Shown here piece by piece: positions 24,470 to 33,654 of a DNA stretch of 64,000 bases. The position numbers were made by a program, and so were the translations under genes. A model generated the notes under the pieces. That model had not been told where the DNA came from, made no database searches, and worked only from the letters and a program-made list of their open reading frames with translations. The stretch's first letter is position 1. Every line of letters begins with the position of its first letter. The stretch is from an uncultured Paracoccaceae bacterium (GTDB lineage Bacteria > Pseudomonadota > Alphaproteobacteria > Rhodobacterales > Rhodobacteraceae), in NCBI GenBank assembly GCA_913061275.1, contig CAJXSR010000006.1:1-64000 (forward strand), written 5' to 3'.

Positions 24470-24988
24470 TTATTCTGACAGGTTAACGGCGGCAAGGCCG
24501 ACCTTCATATCTGTGACTTCGTAGATTAGTTCACCGTCGGCATAGACTTTGCCGTTTGCAACGCCAACCTTTATTCTGCGGTCAATGACGCGGGTGAAAT
24601 CTATGTGGTAGGTCAGCATTTTACGTGCAGGTGTAACCATGCCTGTTAATTTCACTTCGCCTACGCCAAGCGCCATGCCTTGGCCCAGCATTCCACGCCA
24701 CCCTAGGTTAAAGCCTGTAAGTTGCCATAAACCATCTAGGCCTAAACAGCCTGGCATTATGGGGTTTCCAGGGAAGTGGCATTCAAAAAACCAAAGGTCG
24801 GGTGTGATATCGAATTCTGCAACGATATGGCCTTTGCCATGTTCGCCACCGTCGGCGGAAACATCTGTAATGCGATCCATCATTAGCATTGGCGGTAATG
24901 GAAGCTGCGCATTTCCAGGCCCAAACATTTCACCACGGGCGCATGATAGCAGGCCTTCTTTATCGAAACTTGTTGGTCTATCAGACAT
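24470..24988 (-). CDS. fabA: 3-hydroxydecanoyl-[acyl-carrier-protein] dehydratase/isomerase
   Basis: A 172-residue hot-dog-fold enzyme that dehydrates 3-hydroxydecanoyl-ACP and isomerises the product, the branch point to unsaturated fatty acids. The catalytic histidine is in [17 protein letters not shown], followed by the aspartate in GLDGLWQL. First gene of fabA-fabB-fabI. It diverges from irr, an arrangement common in alphaproteobacteria, so a shared control region of about 165 bases lies between them. Confidence 0.97.
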   Translation of the reverse strand: MSDRPTSFDKEGLLSCARGEMFGPGNAQLPLPPMLMMDRITDVSADGGEHGKGHIVAEFDITPDLWFFECHFPGNPIMPGCLGLDGLWQLTGFNLGWRGMLGQGMALGVGEVKLTGMVTPARKMLTYHIDFTRVIDRRIKVGVANGKVYADGELIYEVTDMKVGLAAVNLSE

Positions 24989-25093
24989 ATTGCGTGTGCC
25001 TCTTACTATTCATCATGGGTTAGTGGATATCACTACTTAAGTACGACTAGCAAGGCCTGTGCATCGTAGGATTGTCAGCCGTGTTTGTTTTGG

Positions 25094-25122
25094 TTGAACT
25101 TTGCATAAATAGAGGGCATAAT
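25094..25122 (+). promoter_or_regulatory. Candidate sigma-70 promoter of irr
   Basis: TTGAAC (25094-25099) and CATAAT (25117-25122) are 17 bases apart, a good match to the housekeeping consensus, and would start transcription about 25 bases before the irr ATG. Located in the fabA/irr divergent region. Confidence 0.55.
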
Positions 25123-25153
25123 ATAGCCGTGATAGTTAAATACTGAGGCTAAA

Positions 25154-25570
25154 ATGAAACCCGATCCGCAAATACTTGGCCGAAAATGGCTGGAAAGTAA
25201 AAATGTGCGAACAACCAAACAAAGGTTGGTTTTGGCGGCTATGCTTGTGGGGGACGGGAAAGATCGTCATGTCACGGCGGAAAGCCTGTTTGAGGCGGTT
25301 TCCAATGCAGAGGAATCTGTATCACTGGCAACAATCTACAATACATTGCGTTTGTTTTGTGAAGCTGAATTGCTGAATGAAATTACGATCGAAGGCAACA
25401 CATCTTATTTTGATACACGCACAGATCAGCACCCACATTTTTATTGGGAAGATAAACGCGAATTGACAGATGCGCCTACGGAAACGCTACGGTTTGACAG
25501 TATTCCAAAGCCACCAAAAGGTACTGAAATATCGCGTATTGATGTCGTTCTTCGGCTGCGTAATACCTAA
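25154..25570 (+). CDS. irr: Fur family iron response regulator Irr
   Basis: A 138-residue Fur-superfamily DNA-binding protein. The winged helix is visible as RTTKQRLVLAAML and SLATIYNTLRLFCEAELL, and the dimerisation domain contains DQHPHFYWEDKREL. Irr controls haem and iron genes in alphaproteobacteria in response to haem status. The N-terminal haem-regulatory CP motif of Bradyrhizobium Irr is absent, and the HHH stretch is reduced to HPH, as in several other Rhodobacterales proteins. Its position divergent from fabA supports Irr rather than Fur, Mur or Zur. Confidence 0.88.
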   Translation: MKPDPQILGRKWLESKNVRTTKQRLVLAAMLVGDGKDRHVTAESLFEAVSNAEESVSLATIYNTLRLFCEAELLNEITIEGNTSYFDTRTDQHPHFYWEDKRELTDAPTETLRFDSIPKPPKGTEISRIDVVLRLRNT

Positions 25571-25577
25571 ATTAGGT

Positions 25578-26426
25578 CTAAAACCACTGCCCCGGTTCCA
25601 TGAAACCATGATCCATTAGCTGCTGTGAGTTCCAGCGGAATTTGATCGATTTCGACCATATAAAGCTGTCAATTTCATATGTGGATCCAGGATTGGTTTT
25701 TAAACTTTTGGCAGTTCTGAAAGAACAAATCGTTATTGTTGTGTTGTTATGCCACGGGCATGAATATGTATTATATTCTGGCATATTAAAATACCCTGTC
25801 GGTTCTAAAACCAACCCGGGTTGCGGCTTGAATAGGCCGATTCGGTTCAGGCGACGTTTTTCATAAGGAAGGTGTTCTTCAAACCGCCATTTCAAACCAC
25901 CATAAACATCTAATTGCCGATCCTGCATTTCGCCGTCAATGTAGCGTTGTAAAGCATAATACCCAGCACCATCAAAATGCGCATCTTCAAGTGAAAACCC
26001 GTCTTTGGATTTTCCTAAATCGCCTGGGTATAAATCTATTGTATATGTAAAAACAGAATCACGTTTTTCTTCTGTTATAAAATCTGTCAAATCTGAAATT
26101 GAGCGTTTTTCGCAAAATGGAAAATGTAAATATTCGGCGTTGAAGCAGTAATAAACCCAGCGATCTGGGAACAGCTCAATTAAACGATTAATATAAGGGG
26201 ACACATCAGAAAAGAACGCATCACCGATATTGATTGTTTCACAAAGTTCATCACAGCCATCCGGTAATTCTAAATCGGGGCGTTTTAAAACATAAAGATT
26301 ATCAAACCCTAATCGTGCGTGATGGCGGATTGAAGAACTTAAACCGGTTATATCTTCGGCAAAAATAAACCCAATGGGGCCTTTGGTAAGCGTTTCCGCT
26401 GGTATATCAAAAAGTGGTTTTGCCAT
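25578..26426 (-). CDS. Uncharacterised protein, possible glycosyltransferase family 2-like
   Basis: A 282-residue protein convergent with irr. The opening GFIFAEDITGLSSSIRHHARLGFDNLYVL resembles family 2/92-like glycosyltransferases of marine bacteria, but where a DxD or DADEF metal motif is expected I read CFNAEYLHFPFCE, so activity is doubtful. It has no signal peptide or membrane segments and is rich in aromatic residues. The gene stands alone between irr and mucR. I would treat the assignment as a hint; it could equally be a conserved protein of unknown function. Confidence 0.5.
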   Translation of the reverse strand: MAKPLFDIPAETLTKGPIGFIFAEDITGLSSSIRHHARLGFDNLYVLKRPDLELPDGCDELCETINIGDAFFSDVSPYINRLIELFPDRWVYYCFNAEYLHFPFCEKRSISDLTDFITEEKRDSVFTYTIDLYPGDLGKSKDGFSLEDAHFDGAGYYALQRYIDGEMQDRQLDVYGGLKWRFEEHLPYEKRRLNRIGLFKPQPGLVLEPTGYFNMPEYNTYSCPWHNNTTITICSFRTAKSLKTNPGSTYEIDSFIWSKSIKFRWNSQQLMDHGFMEPGQWF

Positions 26427-26598
26427 ATTTGTTAAGGCCTGATTGCTGCTCTTTTTTATTAGATGTATTGTGTCTGAGTAAAAAAATCTACCTTAGAGTG
26501 TTTTAAAATTTGCAACAAATCCAGTGCAGAAACTTGTAATGGGAATAACAGGGGTTATGTGCAGGAATACCCAAACTATATTTTTCGGAAGTTTTATT

Positions 26599-27033
26599 AT
26601 GCAAACACATGAAAATAATTCTATTCAACAAGAAGAAAATGATTTTGAGGGTGATAATTTTTTGTCATTAACAGCACAAATTGTTTCATCCCATCTGTAT
26701 GCTGCGCAAATGCCGACGGATAAAGTGCCTGAATTTATTGAAACTGTTCATACAAAATTGGTAGAGATAGCTGCAAAAACCAGTTTGCCCCCCAAACAAA
26801 AACCTGCTTATCCGATTGACCAATCCATCACGCCAGATTGCATTTTTTGCCTTGAAGATGGTAAGAAGTTTCGCATGTTAAAAAAGCATCTGCGAGCATA
26901 TTATGATATGTCGCCCGCACAGTATCGCGCAAAATGGGGGTTGGATGTGGATTATCCTATGGTCGCCCCTAATTATGCGGCAAAGCGACAAGAGCTGGCA
27001 AAGAAAAGTGGTTTAGGTAAGAAACGCGACTAA
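26599..27033 (+). CDS. MucR/Ros family transcriptional regulator
   Basis: A 144-residue regulator of the Ros/MucR type. The domain CIFCLEDGKKFRMLKKHLRA through MSPAQYRAKWGL and YPMVAPNYAAKRQELAKKSGLG is highly typical. In the zinc-finger position CLED replaces CxxC and the final histidines are tyrosines (HLRAYY), so zinc coordination may be incomplete; metal-free or altered members of the family are known. These proteins act as global silencers of AT-rich promoters. I start at the ATG at 26599, ahead of which GGAAG stands nine bases away; longer starts at 26524 or 26557 are possible. Confidence 0.88.
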   Translation: MQTHENNSIQQEENDFEGDNFLSLTAQIVSSHLYAAQMPTDKVPEFIETVHTKLVEIAAKTSLPPKQKPAYPIDQSITPDCIFCLEDGKKFRMLKKHLRAYYDMSPAQYRAKWGLDVDYPMVAPNYAAKRQELAKKSGLGKKRD

Positions 27034-27116
27034 TCTTGAAATTCTATGATATTGCAGACAGGTCAGTTGCGGTGTAAAGGCCAAGGCTGAAACAACCTGA
27101 CCCGAGTTCATATATT

Positions 27117-28445
27117 ATGACGACCGAAAAAAAGCTTTATATTAAAACCTATGGCTGCCAGATGAATGTCTATGATAGCGAACGCATATCTGACGCTTTG
27201 GCGCCAGAAGGATATTCTGTAACAACTGATGAAAATCAGGCAGATTTAGTGCTGTTGAATACCTGTCATATTCGTGAAAAAGCTGCCGAGAAAATCTATT
27301 CTGAACTTGGGCGGATGAAGCAACTAAAGCTTAAAAAACCTGAATTAAAGTTTGGCGTTGCAGGCTGTGTTGCACAAGCCGAAGGGCAAGAAATTATCAA
27401 TCGCCAACCTATGGTGGATTTGGTGGTTGGGTCACAAGCGTACCACCGTTTGCCTGAGATGATGAAAAATGTTGATGATGGTGGAAAGCCCGTTGAAATT
27501 GATTTTCCGACGGAAGATAAATTTGACCATATCAAGCGTAGTAAAGCACGTAGGAAATTGCCCAGCGCGTTTCTAACTGTACAAGAGGGTTGTGATAAAT
27601 TTTGTGCATTTTGCGTCGTACCTTATACGCGCGGTGCCGAAGTTTCCCGACCTGCTCAGAAGATCATTGATGAAGCAAAACACCTGGTTGATCTGGGTGT
27701 GGTTGAAATTAATTTGTTAGGTCAAAACGTGAATGCATATCACGGCCAAGGGGCGGATGGCGAATGGACGCTTGCGCGTTTGATCCGCGAATTGGCTAAA
27801 ATTGATGACCTGAAACGCATTCGTTTTACCACATCACACCCCAACGATATGGATGATGATTTGATTGCGGCACATGGCGATACAGAAAAATTGATGCCGT
27901 ATCTGCATTTGCCTGTGCAAGCGGGTTCCAACAAGATTTTAAAAGCAATGAACCGTCGCCATACGGCTGAAGGTTACCTGAAACTTATTGACCGCATTCG
28001 TGCCGCCCGTCAGGATATTACCCTGTCAGGCGATTTTATTGTGGGCTTTCCGGGGGAAACTGAAAAAGATTTCCAAGATACCTTAGATTTATGTGAACAG
28101 GTGCGCTACGGGCAAGCTTATTCGTTTAAATATTCAACACGCCCCGGCACACCTGCGGCCGAGTTGGATCAGGTGGAAGAAGCGGAAAAAGCCGATCGTT
28201 TACGCCGTTTACAAACCATGTTGACGGGGCATCAAATGGACTTTCAACTGTCAATGGTTGGTAAGGTTTTGCCCGTGTTATTAGAAAAACCTGCGCGCGA
28301 TCCGGGCCAACTGGTTGGTAAGTCAGAATATCTGCACGCTGTGCATATGGACGCCAAACCAGAGTTGGTTGGCAAGATTGTACAGGCAAAAGTGACCCGA
28401 ACTGAAAGAAACTCGTTAGGTGCTAAAATTGTAAATATATCCTAA
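27117..28445 (+). CDS. miaB: tRNA-2-methylthio-N6-dimethylallyladenosine synthase MiaB
   Basis: A 442-residue radical SAM methylthiotransferase that adds a methylthio group to i6A37 of tRNAs. The N-terminal UPF0004 domain has the cluster cysteines in [23 protein letters not shown] and GVAGCVAQ. The radical SAM CxxxCxxC is in [16 protein letters not shown], and a TRAM domain closes the protein ([10 protein letters not shown]). It begins the conserved row miaB - phoH - ybeY - corC - lnt, which here is interrupted by two secreted-protein genes. Confidence 0.97.
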   Translation: MTTEKKLYIKTYGCQMNVYDSERISDALAPEGYSVTTDENQADLVLLNTCHIREKAAEKIYSELGRMKQLKLKKPELKFGVAGCVAQAEGQEIINRQPMVDLVVGSQAYHRLPEMMKNVDDGGKPVEIDFPTEDKFDHIKRSKARRKLPSAFLTVQEGCDKFCAFCVVPYTRGAEVSRPAQKIIDEAKHLVDLGVVEINLLGQNVNAYHGQGADGEWTLARLIRELAKIDDLKRIRFTTSHPNDMDDDLIAAHGDTEKLMPYLHLPVQAGSNKILKAMNRRHTAEGYLKLIDRIRAARQDITLSGDFIVGFPGETEKDFQDTLDLCEQVRYGQAYSFKYSTRPGTPAAELDQVEEAEKADRLRRLQTMLTGHQMDFQLSMVGKVLPVLLEKPARDPGQLVGKSEYLHAVHMDAKPELVGKIVQAKVTRTERNSLGAKIVNIS

Positions 28446-28654
28446 TGTGATGTTTTTTAAGCAGATTGGTTCTGTAGTAGATACAATAACCACACATACT
28501 AGGGTAATGTTTCCTAACTATACATAGTATATTAAAGTTTTCTCTTCACAAATTGTAGATTTTTGATACCTTTGCACAATAATAGTGGTTATGAATCGTT
28601 TTGTGCGATCTTGAATCACATAAAACACTAATAAAAGTAGAGGGGAGCAAAAAG
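28446..28654. other. AT-rich leader before the OmpA-like gene
   Basis: This 209-base gap is AT-rich and must contain the promoter for the OmpA-like and lipoprotein genes. I see several candidate -10 boxes (for example TATGAAT near 28590) but no -35 at a convincing distance, no terminator for miaB, and no recognised RNA motif. Confidence 0.35.
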
Positions 28655-29218
28655 TTGTTTAAAAATCTCTTAAAGGTTGCAGGGGTTGTGACGGTCGGGG
28701 CTTTTAGCGCTTCAGCTGCTTTAGCAGATACTGCTAATATAATTATTACAAAATCCAGCCAGCAACAGCGTTATGTGCCAACAATCTGGGTAGACCCAGA
28801 CGGGTGCGAACACTGGGCGATGGATGATGGTGCAGAGGGCTATATGACCCCGCACGTAACACGTGACGGCATTCCTGTTTGCCGCCGTGGTAAAACTTGC
28901 GCGGTTATGAATTCGGATCAGTTGTTTGCGGTAGATAAGTGGCATATTAACGCTGCTAATCGTTCACGGTTGCAAAGTTTCTTTCGTAGCGCGGGTGCAA
29001 CAGCCTATCTGATAGATGGCCACACGGACAGTGATGCAAGTGATGCGTATAACATGCGCCTGTCACAACGCCGCGCCCAGACAGTTGCACAGATTGCCCA
29101 AAGTGTTGGCGCAAAAGCGCAAGCGCGGTGGTATGGCGAAAGGGTTCCTTTGGCCTCAAACAGCACGCGGGCGGGTAAAACCAAAAACCGTCGTGTTGAA
29201 ATCATTTGCATTCGCTAA
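28655..29218 (+). CDS. OmpA-family cell-envelope protein with N-terminal GCEHW domain
   Basis: A 187-residue exported protein. Residues 1-25 form a signal peptide (VAGVVTVGAFSASAALA). A segment IWVDPDGCEHWAMDDGAEGY ending GIPVC follows, and the C-terminal half is an OmpA-like peptidoglycan-binding domain (IDGHTDSDASDAYNMRLSQR, AQARWYGERVP, NRRVEI). Translation most likely starts at the TTG at 28655, which follows AGGGGAG at good spacing; no in-frame ATG lies near. The GCEHW segment recurs in the lipoprotein encoded next door, with similar spacing of Cys, His and Trp, which suggests a shared small domain. Confidence 0.82.
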   Translation: MFKNLLKVAGVVTVGAFSASAALADTANIIITKSSQQQRYVPTIWVDPDGCEHWAMDDGAEGYMTPHVTRDGIPVCRRGKTCAVMNSDQLFAVDKWHINAANRSRLQSFFRSAGATAYLIDGHTDSDASDAYNMRLSQRRAQTVAQIAQSVGAKAQARWYGERVPLASNSTRAGKTKNRRVEIICIR

Positions 29219-29234
29219 GCGGGAAGGAGAGAAA

Positions 29235-29537
29235 ATGACACTTATAAAAACAATATCAATTATGCTTCTTGCCATTCCACTTGCGGGGTGCGGGGATATT
29301 CCAAAGCAGAATAAAACTGTGGATAACGGGTATGACAAAAAACACCTAAGTCAGTTGAAGGCTGGTATTTGGGTAGATCCACGTGGATGTGACCATTGGA
29401 TTATCGACGACGGGGTAGAAGGTTATCTGTCTGCGCGTCTGGATAAATACGGCAAACCTGTTTGTTCAGGTATCGCGCCGCCAAATACGGCAAACGGCCC
29501 GTACAAAAGCGGAAGCATATTCCCTGACGTAATCTAA
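29235..29537 (+). CDS. Small lipoprotein with GCDHW domain
   Basis: A 100-residue predicted lipoprotein. The signal peptide MTLIKTISIMLLAIPLAGC ends in a lipobox with the lipidated cysteine at residue 19. The mature part is almost entirely the domain IWVDPRGCDHWIIDDGVEGY ending GKPVC, the same arrangement as in the OmpA-like protein 16 bases upstream. A GGAGAG stands before the ATG at 29235. The pair is probably co-transcribed and ends at a strong terminator. The domain function is unknown to me; two cysteines may form a disulphide in the periplasm. Confidence 0.82.
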   Translation: MTLIKTISIMLLAIPLAGCGDIPKQNKTVDNGYDKKHLSQLKAGIWVDPRGCDHWIIDDGVEGYLSARLDKYGKPVCSGIAPPNTANGPYKSGSIFPDVI

Positions 29538-29558
29538 GGGCTGCTAAATACAATTAAT

Positions 29559-29587
29559 AAAAAAGCCGTGTTTATCGCGGCTTTTTT
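29559..29587 (+). terminator. Intrinsic terminator after the lipoprotein gene
   Basis: A-rich AAAAAAGCCG pairs with CGGCTTTTTT across a short loop (29559-29587). It separates the secreted-protein pair from phoH. Confidence 0.9.
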
Positions 29588-29655
29588 GCGATAATGACTT
29601 GCGAAACTCTGCTTATCTTGCCACTGTTTTAATAACGATAAACACGGAGGCTGCA

Positions 29656-30675
29656 TTGGCGAACATCGCCCCATCAATACCGCAAGACGGCAAGGCAAAT
29701 ACAGAAACACTTCTTAATTTCCCTGACAATAAACATTTGATAGATTTATGCGGCGAATTTGACCGCAACCTTACCCAAATAGAGGCAGCTTTGGCTGTGC
29801 AGCTTTTACGCCGTGGCAATGAGATTGCTATTATCGGTGAAACTGCTGGCAGTGAAAAAACCCAAGATATCTTGAACGCTCTTTATCAACGTGCTGAGCA
29901 AGGCAAGGCGGTTGAGCCTGCTGATATTGATGCAGCAATTCGTTTTGGTGGTAAGCTTCAAAATGATACCCCTTTGACGGCCGATCAAAGTGAAATGTTC
30001 AAGGGCAATCATATAGAAATCAGAACCCGCAAGAAAACAGTGGAACCGCGTACTGTTACCCAGAAACATTATGTAGAAGATTTGTTTTCAAAAGAACTGG
30101 TTTTTGGGCTTGGGCCTGCGGGTACGGGTAAAACATACCTGGCTGTGGCCGCTGCGGTTTCGATGTTTATCAACGGGATGGTGGATAAAATAATTCTAGC
30201 GCGCCCTGCGGTTGAAGCGGGTGAGCGGCTTGGGTTTTTGCCAGGTGATATGAAAGAAAAAGTCGATCCTTATATGCAGCCATTGTATGATGCTTTGAAT
30301 GATTTTTTCCCGGCCAAACAGGTTGAAAAACTAATCGAAGACAAACGTATCGAGATAGCACCGCTGGCCTTTATGCGCGGCCGTACTTTAAGCAATGCGT
30401 ATGTGGTTTTGGATGAAGCGCAAAATGCGACAACCATGCAGATGAAAATGTTTCTGACGCGCATGGGTGAAGGATCTCATATGGCTATTACCGGTGATAT
30501 GAGCCAAATTGACTTACCACGCGGTGTGCCATCGGGTTTAGTAGAAGCGGAAAAAATTCTGCGTGATGTCAAAGGTATCGGATTTACCTATTTTAAAACC
30601 GAAGACATTGTGCGTCATCCAATGGTAGCCAAAATCATAACAGCATATGATAAACACGCGAAATACAATGGATAA
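29656..30675 (+). CDS. phoH: PhoH-like ATPase
   Basis: A 339-residue PhoH-family P-loop protein, probably an RNA-associated ATPase/helicase linked to ribosome and RNA maturation. Walker A is GPAGTGKTYLA, Walker B VVLDEAQNAT, and the third motif GDMSQIDLP. I place the start at the TTG at 29656, six bases after GGAGG; no closer ATG exists, and a start further upstream would run into the terminator region. The last codons overlap ybeY by eight bases, the usual coupling of these two genes. Confidence 0.92.
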   Translation: MANIAPSIPQDGKANTETLLNFPDNKHLIDLCGEFDRNLTQIEAALAVQLLRRGNEIAIIGETAGSEKTQDILNALYQRAEQGKAVEPADIDAAIRFGGKLQNDTPLTADQSEMFKGNHIEIRTRKKTVEPRTVTQKHYVEDLFSKELVFGLGPAGTGKTYLAVAAAVSMFINGMVDKIILARPAVEAGERLGFLPGDMKEKVDPYMQPLYDALNDFFPAKQVEKLIEDKRIEIAPLAFMRGRTLSNAYVVLDEAQNATTMQMKMFLTRMGEGSHMAITGDMSQIDLPRGVPSGLVEAEKILRDVKGIGFTYFKTEDIVRHPMVAKIITAYDKHAKYNG

Positions 30676-31183
30676 CGCGATAGAGGTCGTTGTTGAAGAT
30701 GATCTTTGGAAAAACTATGATTTAGAAATAATCGCGACCCGTGCTTTTAGCGCAATAGAGATGAGGCTTGGGCTGAAAACAGGGCCGTATGAGCTGGATA
30801 TTTTGGCATGTGATGATGCGCGAATTGCGATTTTAAACGCCGAATTTCGCGCAAAACAAGTGCCAACAAATGTTTTGTCATGGCCCAGCTTTGATCTAAG
30901 CCCCGACATAGCAGGCCAACACCCATTGGCGCCGTCCGTTGAAAAACATGGCGACCCCTTTACGCATATAGGCGATATAGCGATTGCGTATCAAACCTGT
31001 ATGAAAGAGGCAAAAGCGGGGGGTATTGCACCGCAACATCATATTACGCATTTATTAATACATGGCATATTACATCTTTTGGGGTACGATCATGAAACTG
31101 ATGCAGATGCGGCACTAATGGAAAGTTTAGAAATTGACTTACTGGCAGGTATGGGTATTGGAAACCCTTATCAAAATGTGTAA
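30668..31183 (+). CDS. ybeY: Endoribonuclease YbeY
   Basis: A 171-residue metallo-endoribonuclease involved in 16S rRNA 3'-end maturation and ribosome quality control. The zinc signature HxxxHxxxxxH is visible in HLLIHGILHLLGYDHE, and the VPTNVLSWP block is conserved. The ATG at 30668 lies within the end of phoH. Confidence 0.95.
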   Translation: MDNAIEVVVEDDLWKNYDLEIIATRAFSAIEMRLGLKTGPYELDILACDDARIAILNAEFRAKQVPTNVLSWPSFDLSPDIAGQHPLAPSVEKHGDPFTHIGDIAIAYQTCMKEAKAGGIAPQHHITHLLIHGILHLLGYDHETDADAALMESLEIDLLAGMGIGNPYQNV

Positions 31184-31210
31184 ATTGATCGGGATCATTG
31201 GAAAGAGGCT

Positions 31211-32068
31211 ATGAACGACACTATTGAAGGATCTTCTAGCGCGGCGCAAAGCGCGCAGCCTGAAGAGAAAGAGGAACCGAAAGGTTTTTTCAAACGCTTA
31301 TTTGCGCGTGAAAGCCATATGAGCGACCCTAAAGATGCAGAGCCAGAAGTGGTTACGCCTGCAAGTGGTCTTAATGTTTTGCATGATTTACGGGTAGATG
31401 ATGTGGCCGTACCCCGCGCCGATATCATCGCCGTCCCTAACAATCTGAAACTGGATGAATTGCTGAAAGTTTTCAAAGATAGCGGGCATTCAAGATTGCC
31501 TGTTTATAATGACGGGTTGGATATGCCAGAAGGGTTGTTGCATCTGAAAGATTTAGCCCTGAAATATGGCTTTAACGGCAAAGTTACTCAGTTCTCTATT
31601 AAACGAATAGTGCGCCCCTTATTATATGTGCCGCCTTCTATGACCATCGGGGTGCTTTTGCAAAAAATGCAGGCCGAGCGCACTCATATGGCGTTGGTAA
31701 TTGATGAATATGGTGGTGTTGACGGCTTGGTTACGATCGAAGATTTAATCGAACAGGTGGTCGGTGAAATCGAGGATGAACATGACGTAGATGAAGAAGA
31801 TTTTTGGGTAGAAGAAAAGCCCGGGGTTTATTTATGTCAGGCACGTGCACCACTTGAGGAATTTGAAAAAGTCCTGAATGCGGATTTGGCAAGCAATACC
31901 GATGACGAAGATATTGAAACGCTTGGGGGTTTGGTCTTTATGATGATCGGCCGTGTGCCTGTGCGGGGTGAAGTTATTAAACATCCTGACGGCTTCGAAT
32001 TTGAAGTTGTTGATGCAGACCCTAGACGCATAAAGAAAATACGTGTTTGCAGGTCTAAAAACCGTTGA
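31211..32068 (+). CDS. corC: CorC/HlyC-type CBS-domain protein
   Basis: A 285-residue soluble CBS-pair protein. Two CBS motifs span roughly residues 65-190 (VPRADIIAVPNN, SGHSRLPVY; then TIGVLLQKMQAERTHMALV and EYGGVDGLVTIEDLIEQVV), followed by the transporter-associated domain (LGGLVFMMIGRVPVRGEV). It has no membrane helices, unlike the longer CNNM-type homologues. The family is linked to magnesium and cobalt efflux or to lnt-associated envelope roles. The stop TGA overlaps the TTG start of lnt. Confidence 0.9.
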   Translation: MNDTIEGSSSAAQSAQPEEKEEPKGFFKRLFARESHMSDPKDAEPEVVTPASGLNVLHDLRVDDVAVPRADIIAVPNNLKLDELLKVFKDSGHSRLPVYNDGLDMPEGLLHLKDLALKYGFNGKVTQFSIKRIVRPLLYVPPSMTIGVLLQKMQAERTHMALVIDEYGGVDGLVTIEDLIEQVVGEIEDEHDVDEEDFWVEEKPGVYLCQARAPLEEFEKVLNADLASNTDDEDIETLGGLVFMMIGRVPVRGEVIKHPDGFEFEVVDADPRRIKKIRVCRSKNR

Positions 32069-33612
32069 TAATCAAGCAACTAGACAAGTTAATTGTGTGG
32101 TTGGGCCGTCGCCCAAAACGAATGTGGATTTGCGCGGTATTTTTAGGATTTTTACTGGCTTTAGGGCAGGCACCAATATCAGTGCCTATCGGTGTTTTCA
32201 CGTCCATTCCCATTTTAGGGTATTGTGCGTTTCGGGCAAGCAGCTGGAAACTTTCCTTTGCAATAGGATGGTGGGCAGGGGTTGGGTATTTCGCCCTTAG
32301 TATGATCTGGTTGATTGAGCCATTTTTTGTAGAACCTGAAAAGCACGCGATCTTGGCACCTTTTGCATTATTGGCAATGTCGGGTGGTTTAGCCCTGTTT
32401 TGGGGCGGTGCATTTGCTTTTGCAAAGCAATTTGGCGCGGGGTTGGGGCGGTTCATAATCGGTCTTGCCGTTGCATGGGCGGCAGTAGAATACTTAAGAT
32501 CGGTTTTATTCACGGGTTTCCCGTGGGGCTTGTTGGGATACACATGGATTGAAACACCTATTGCCCAATGGGCTTCGGTTATTGGGCCTTTCGGCTTGGT
32601 GTTTATCACCGTCTTTGGTGGGCTTTTAATGCTTGGCTTTCCACGTAAACCATTTGTTGGGTTAAGTGTAACTGCCCTATTTTTTGGTATATTACTTGCA
32701 GGTGGTATGTGGCGTCTTTCTGGCACGGATCAATCTCTTGAAACCAATATTCGTGTGCGTTTGATACAACCCAATGCACCGCAACATCAAAAATGGGATC
32801 CAGAATGGATGGGTGTCTTTTTTAGGCGTGGGCTAGAATTAACTGCATCCGTAGCCAAACAACCCATTGATCTGGTGGTTTGGCCTGAAACCGCTATTCC
32901 TTTTGGCTTGCAGGAAAACACTGGGGATTTGCAAGTTTTGTCTGACGCGGCTGGCCCTAATGCGCATATTATTGCAGGTATCAGACGATTTACGGATGAC
33001 AAGCTATATAACTCTATGGTCCACCTTGATAAACGCGGGGGGCTGGTTTCGGTTTATGATAAATCTCATTTAGTTCCATTTGGTGAATATTTTCCATTCG
33101 CAGAATACCTATCAGGTTTGGGTTTGCGCGGATTGGCAGCGAACTTACAAGGTTTTACACCTGGGGCAGGGCCAGAGGTTATCTCCACTCACGGTCTGCC
33201 ATCTTATCTACCGTTGATTTGTTATGAGGCAATATTCCCTGCGTTTACAAATACTACAAACGCCCGCCCGGAATTTTTGCTACATATTACCAATGATGCA
33301 TGGTTTGGCGATACCATTGGGCCATACCAGCATCTTGTACAGGTACAGTTTCGGACTATTGAACAGGGATTGCCGGCGGCGCGTTCTGCCAATACAGGCA
33401 TTTCAGCAGTCATTGACCCATATGGGCGCATCATTGGCCGTTTGAAGTTGAATGAAAAAGGCGTTCTTGATGCTGATTTACCAAAACCATTAGAACCAAC
33501 GATTTATACACGTTTTGGCGATCTGCCCTTTTTAATATTTGCGGTGTTTCTTGGATTGTTTGCTAAATATGTAACGTTTAGTGCACGGAAATCAAAGGTA
33601 GACCCAGAATAA
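32065..33612 (+). CDS. lnt: Apolipoprotein N-acyltransferase
   Basis: A 515-residue inner-membrane enzyme that adds the third acyl chain to lipoproteins. About six N-terminal hydrophobic helices (residues 18-190) precede a nitrilase domain: the catalytic glutamate is in VVWPETAIPF, the lysine in YDKSHLVPFGEYF and the cysteine in PLICYEAIF. A final helix follows near residue 490. The start is a TTG at 32065 overlapping the corC stop (TTGA), so the genes are coupled. A lipoprotein substrate candidate is encoded 2.8 kb upstream. Confidence 0.93.
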   Translation: MIIKQLDKLIVWLGRRPKRMWICAVFLGFLLALGQAPISVPIGVFTSIPILGYCAFRASSWKLSFAIGWWAGVGYFALSMIWLIEPFFVEPEKHAILAPFALLAMSGGLALFWGGAFAFAKQFGAGLGRFIIGLAVAWAAVEYLRSVLFTGFPWGLLGYTWIETPIAQWASVIGPFGLVFITVFGGLLMLGFPRKPFVGLSVTALFFGILLAGGMWRLSGTDQSLETNIRVRLIQPNAPQHQKWDPEWMGVFFRRGLELTASVAKQPIDLVVWPETAIPFGLQENTGDLQVLSDAAGPNAHIIAGIRRFTDDKLYNSMVHLDKRGGLVSVYDKSHLVPFGEYFPFAEYLSGLGLRGLAANLQGFTPGAGPEVISTHGLPSYLPLICYEAIFPAFTNTTNARPEFLLHITNDAWFGDTIGPYQHLVQVQFRTIEQGLPAARSANTGISAVIDPYGRIIGRLKLNEKGVLDADLPKPLEPTIYTRFGDLPFLIFAVFLGLFAKYVTFSARKSKVDPE

Positions 33613-33614
33613 GA

Positions 33615-33643
33615 TTGACCCTGCGCTTACGGGCTACTAATCC
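33615..33643 (+). promoter_or_regulatory. Candidate metK promoter
   Basis: TTGACC (33615-33620) and TAATCC (33638-33643) are 17 bases apart. Transcription would begin near 33650, just before the riboswitch helix. The -10 box is weak. Confidence 0.5.
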
Positions 33644-33654
33644 CGTGTTATCTA

